Of a DNA stretch of 64,000 nucleotides, positions 61,415 through 64,000 are shown piece by piece (within the stretch, counting starts at the first letter, position 1; each line of letters starts with the position of its first letter). Source of the DNA: Membranipora membranacea (lineage: Eukaryota > Bryozoa > Gymnolaemata > Cheilostomatida > Membraniporidae); the NCBI GenBank assembly GCA_914767715.1, contig OU612072.1:4712001-4776000 (forward strand), given 5' to 3'. The notes beneath the pieces were generated by a model. The model saw nothing but the letters and a program-made list of their open reading frames with translations, was not told where the DNA came from and made no database searches. Made by a program: the position numbers and the translations under genes.

Positions 61415-64000
61415 ATGGATCGAGATGACAGATTCAAGGGCATTGCCACAGATCCTCGGTTCAGATCTCTACCTGCCCGCCTGAGGAAAGTGAAGATTGA
61501 TCAGCGATTCAAGGGCATGTTCAAGGATAAGAAGTTTAAAGTGAAGTGTACAGTTGATGAAAGGTGAGTATTGTATGATGCCTACAATTCTTTGTAAACA
61601 ACAGCCTTAAAGGGCCTTAGTTCTGATAATCCTCATGCTATATTCGTTTAGTTAACAATAAAGATTCATATAGTAAATAATTTTAGCTTTAATTAAGATG
61701 TTTAGGCAGATTGATTGTGTTGGATTAAGATACTGTCAGTACTAGAGTCTCTTCTTCAACCCCTAATCCTTTCAGCACAGTTCAGTACATCTCAGCACAC
61801 ATGTCATGTGTCATGTGATCTACATGATAATATTTCTTACACAGAGGTCGACCTGTGAAACTCTCATCTAATAAACATCTGAAGAAGTTTTATGAGTTAT
61901 CCTCTTCAGAAGCTGAGGATAGTGACGATGATGAGGAGGATAAAGAGGCTGATAGTGAGATAGAGGAGACAACTCAATCCCTATCAGCTGCTGTTACTGG
62001 TGGTATGTGTTCTCTTACTCATATTTTGGAAGTAAATGGGTTGTATTACGTATCATTACCATAGTAGAGAGAATAGTATTTTTAATCCCACTTCTTTCGT
62101 TGATGCAACACTGGCTAAAATATAGCAGAATTTACAAAACGTAGGAAATTAACTGTCACCTGTCAAAGTAAGGCTGCATCCTTAAGTTCTGGTTGCTATG
62201 CAATCCTTTTGACTTATGTGATGGAATGACAGGTACATGCCTGTCTATTCAAAATGATTATACTATAATGTGAACCTGCGTTTGAAATTAACCTGCAAGC
62301 ATACTTTCTATGGCTAGCCTTGTTCACGCGGCCACGATTTTTGGTTTGGTTGGTGGCCTTGTATTTCTCGGTATAGTATCGGTAGTTGTCTTCTGCTGTT
62401 GTAGCTCTAATCTTCACCACTTTGAGCTTTGACTTTTTCTCTGTTCCATAGGCAAATAAATTAACTTTGTCATTTATCATATTCAAAATAAATATATATA
62501 AGTAGGTTGCACTAAATTATGCAGCAATAATGTGAAAACATGGCTGAGTCAAGAAATTTTAAATAACCATGCATGCACAATGTGCAAGTTATTTTTAAAT
62601 AGCTGTAGTGGCTAGGATGCTTAGGCTACTTCACATTAGAACGATGAGGCAATGTATTGACATAAGTTTGAGTGCTTGATAATTTACTCAGCCTACACAT
62701 GTGTTGCACAGTCATTTGAAAAATAACCTGTGCATGCATGGTTATTTCAATTTTTTAGCCGCATGAACAAGGCTATTCTATGACCATCATTTATTACCAT
62801 AAAATAAAAACGTAAATTCATAATAGAAATAAAAAATTGATGGAGTTTGTTGTAGCCTAGATTAAGTTGGTTTTGTACTCATCTTATACCAATGAGCTCA
62901 ATATTCTTAATAGATATGTGTAATCTTCAGTAGGAGAGGGAGGGCTACATTGACAATTTGAGTTTTGTTTGAAAGTCAAAATAGCTTAGCCAGCCCGTTG
63001 CTATGTCATTGATACTGAAGTCATGATGTCAACTGTACTACCGTTCAAGCTTTGCCATAAAAAGATTTAAATATAATTCGAAGCTTGGATAGAAGGATAG
63101 AACGAGCAGGTTGAATCGCATTGTCTAATGTTAACTTATTGTTTGGTGTTCTATGGTGGATAAAGCAGATCCAGAGTATCACATGACATGTGTGTAAAAC
63201 GTATAAATATATTTGTTTCAGAAGAGCAGAATGAAGATGAAGAAGACGATGAAAGTGATGAAGAAGACGATGAAGCGGCAGGTTCTGATGATGAGAGTGA
63301 GGAACAAGAGGGTGGGGATAGTGATGATGAAAGCGCTGCTGAGACAGAGGATAAAAAAGCTAATAAGGACAGAAAACGAAAGAAAAAACTGAAATCGGAG
63401 AAGAAAAACTCAGATGAATCTGGTAAGGAAGTTAATCAGCTAACTCACCCCTTACCTAGTGAGGAATGTGGATATTTACCATGTTTATGACCTGGATGAG
63501 AATGATTCAGAGTTTCAAATCTAGCAAGTTATATTGGAGTATATTCTCCGCTTTATGATGTCACAGTCTCCTGGAAGTGCAATACAAATAACAAGCACTT
63601 CCAGGAGCCTGTGACATCATAACGTAGAGAATGGGAGGCACTTTTTCCGCCATCAATCATTCATGCCAAGTAGAGCATTGAATTTTCTCACAATGCAAAT
63701 CTGACAAAACTTTAGCAAAGTAACTGCTTGACTGTAACATGCATTGGACTTTAGGCAGTCTTTAATGCCTGTGTAAAGCATTATCCGATCTACCTCTCCT
63801 GTGCTTACCAAGTTTGGTACAATCAATGACCATGCAAACACCTCCTTTCGTTGAAAACAGATTATTTATATACTCACATAACTAAAGCTGCGCACACACA
63901 TGATACATGTTGATACCTCTTTATTACAGAGAGTGACTCCGAGGAGGAGGATGAGGGGATAACTCCTATGGAGGATTACGCTCGAGGTGTAGTTATGTAC
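61415..64000 (+). CDS. ESF1 nucleolar pre-rRNA processing protein, 5' part (4 exons, first 193 aa)
   Basis: Exons: 61415-61563, 61845-62002, 63222-63422, 63930-64000 (runs off the window). All are in phase. Residues 1-60 match the conserved ESF1 N-terminus: DDRFKGIATDPRFRSLP, KVKIDQRFKGMFKDKKFKVK and VDERGRPVKLSSNKHLKKFY. An acidic/Ser-rich region follows (SSSEAEDSDDDEEDKEADSE and a second, longer Asp/Glu run), with a Lys-rich patch (KANKDRKRKKKLKSEKK), then ESDSEEEDEG and DYARGVV at the edge. ESF1 acts in the nucleolus in 18S rRNA maturation. The conserved core and C-terminal NUC153 motif must lie to the right of the window. It is head to head with PAF1. Confidence 0.95.
63544..63631. repeat. 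Near-perfect 37-bp-arm hairpin in an ESF1 intron
   Basis: The left arm (63544-63580) and right arm (63595-63631) pair at about 33 of 37 positions around a 14-nt loop. The core is ATGATGTCACAG...CTCCTGGAAGTGC against GCACTTCCAGGAG...CTGTGACATCAT. Total size of 88 nt fits either a tiny MITE or a pre-miRNA-like hairpin on the ESF1 transcript. Confidence 0.88.

Noticed and set aside
1-64000. CRISPR array, operons, bacterial or phage system
   Set aside because: Split genes with GT-AG introns, metazoan gene families and SINE/LINE repeats show a eukaryotic nuclear genome; the 52-bp array lacks the repeat-spacer pattern.

Overview
This is nuclear DNA of an invertebrate animal. The genes are split by many short-to-medium introns with GT-AG borders, the DNA is AT-rich, and the gene set is metazoan: an SGLT-type sugar transporter, a peptide-type rhodopsin GPCR, a Reeler-domain secreted protein, PAF1 and ESF1. 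I cannot name the phylum. A C-terminal domain that looks chitin-binding and a FMRFamide-receptor-like GPCR fit a marine invertebrate, but this is inference. The exon models below were built by hand. In six gene models every exon joins the next in a matching reading phase, and almost all splice sites are canonical.

Layout, left to right. A 52-bp minisatellite (about 600-1800) is followed by scattered exons of an adenylate-forming (ANL, acyl-CoA-synthetase-like) enzyme on the + strand (2162-3980). These lack the ATP-binding loop exon and both ends, so it is probably a remnant. On the - strand, 12658-5047 encodes a 740-residue, 11-exon receptor that I cannot assign to a known family: signal peptide, three Ig-like regions, one membrane segment, and a long acidic and Ser/Arg-rich tail. 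At 13.4-14.8 kb there is a decayed non-LTR retrotransposon, then a gene-poor stretch to 19.2 kb. A complete 15-exon SLC5/SGLT-type sodium-coupled solute transporter (657 residues) lies at 19195-26383 (+).

The - strand then carries a six-exon class A GPCR of 431 residues (34614-27937) and a four-exon Reeler protein of 416 residues (44857-39230), which has a Pro-rich stalk and a six-cysteine chitin-binding-like C-terminus. Next comes the nine-exon PAF1 gene (60176-48258, 475 residues). About 0.4 kb upstream of the PAF1 start, in the opposite direction, begins ESF1, which runs off the right edge (61415-64000, first 193 residues).

The clearest functional grouping is at the right end. PAF1 (transcription elongation by RNA polymerase II) and ESF1 (pre-rRNA processing) are housekeeping nuclear genes arranged head to head, so they may share a promoter. 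The other genes (Ig receptor, transporter, GPCR, Reeler protein) are membrane or secreted proteins with no evident joint pathway. Introns and intergenic DNA hold several hairpin or fold-back elements, tRNA-derived SINE-like copies, minisatellites and a GCTAG-rich dispersed repeat.
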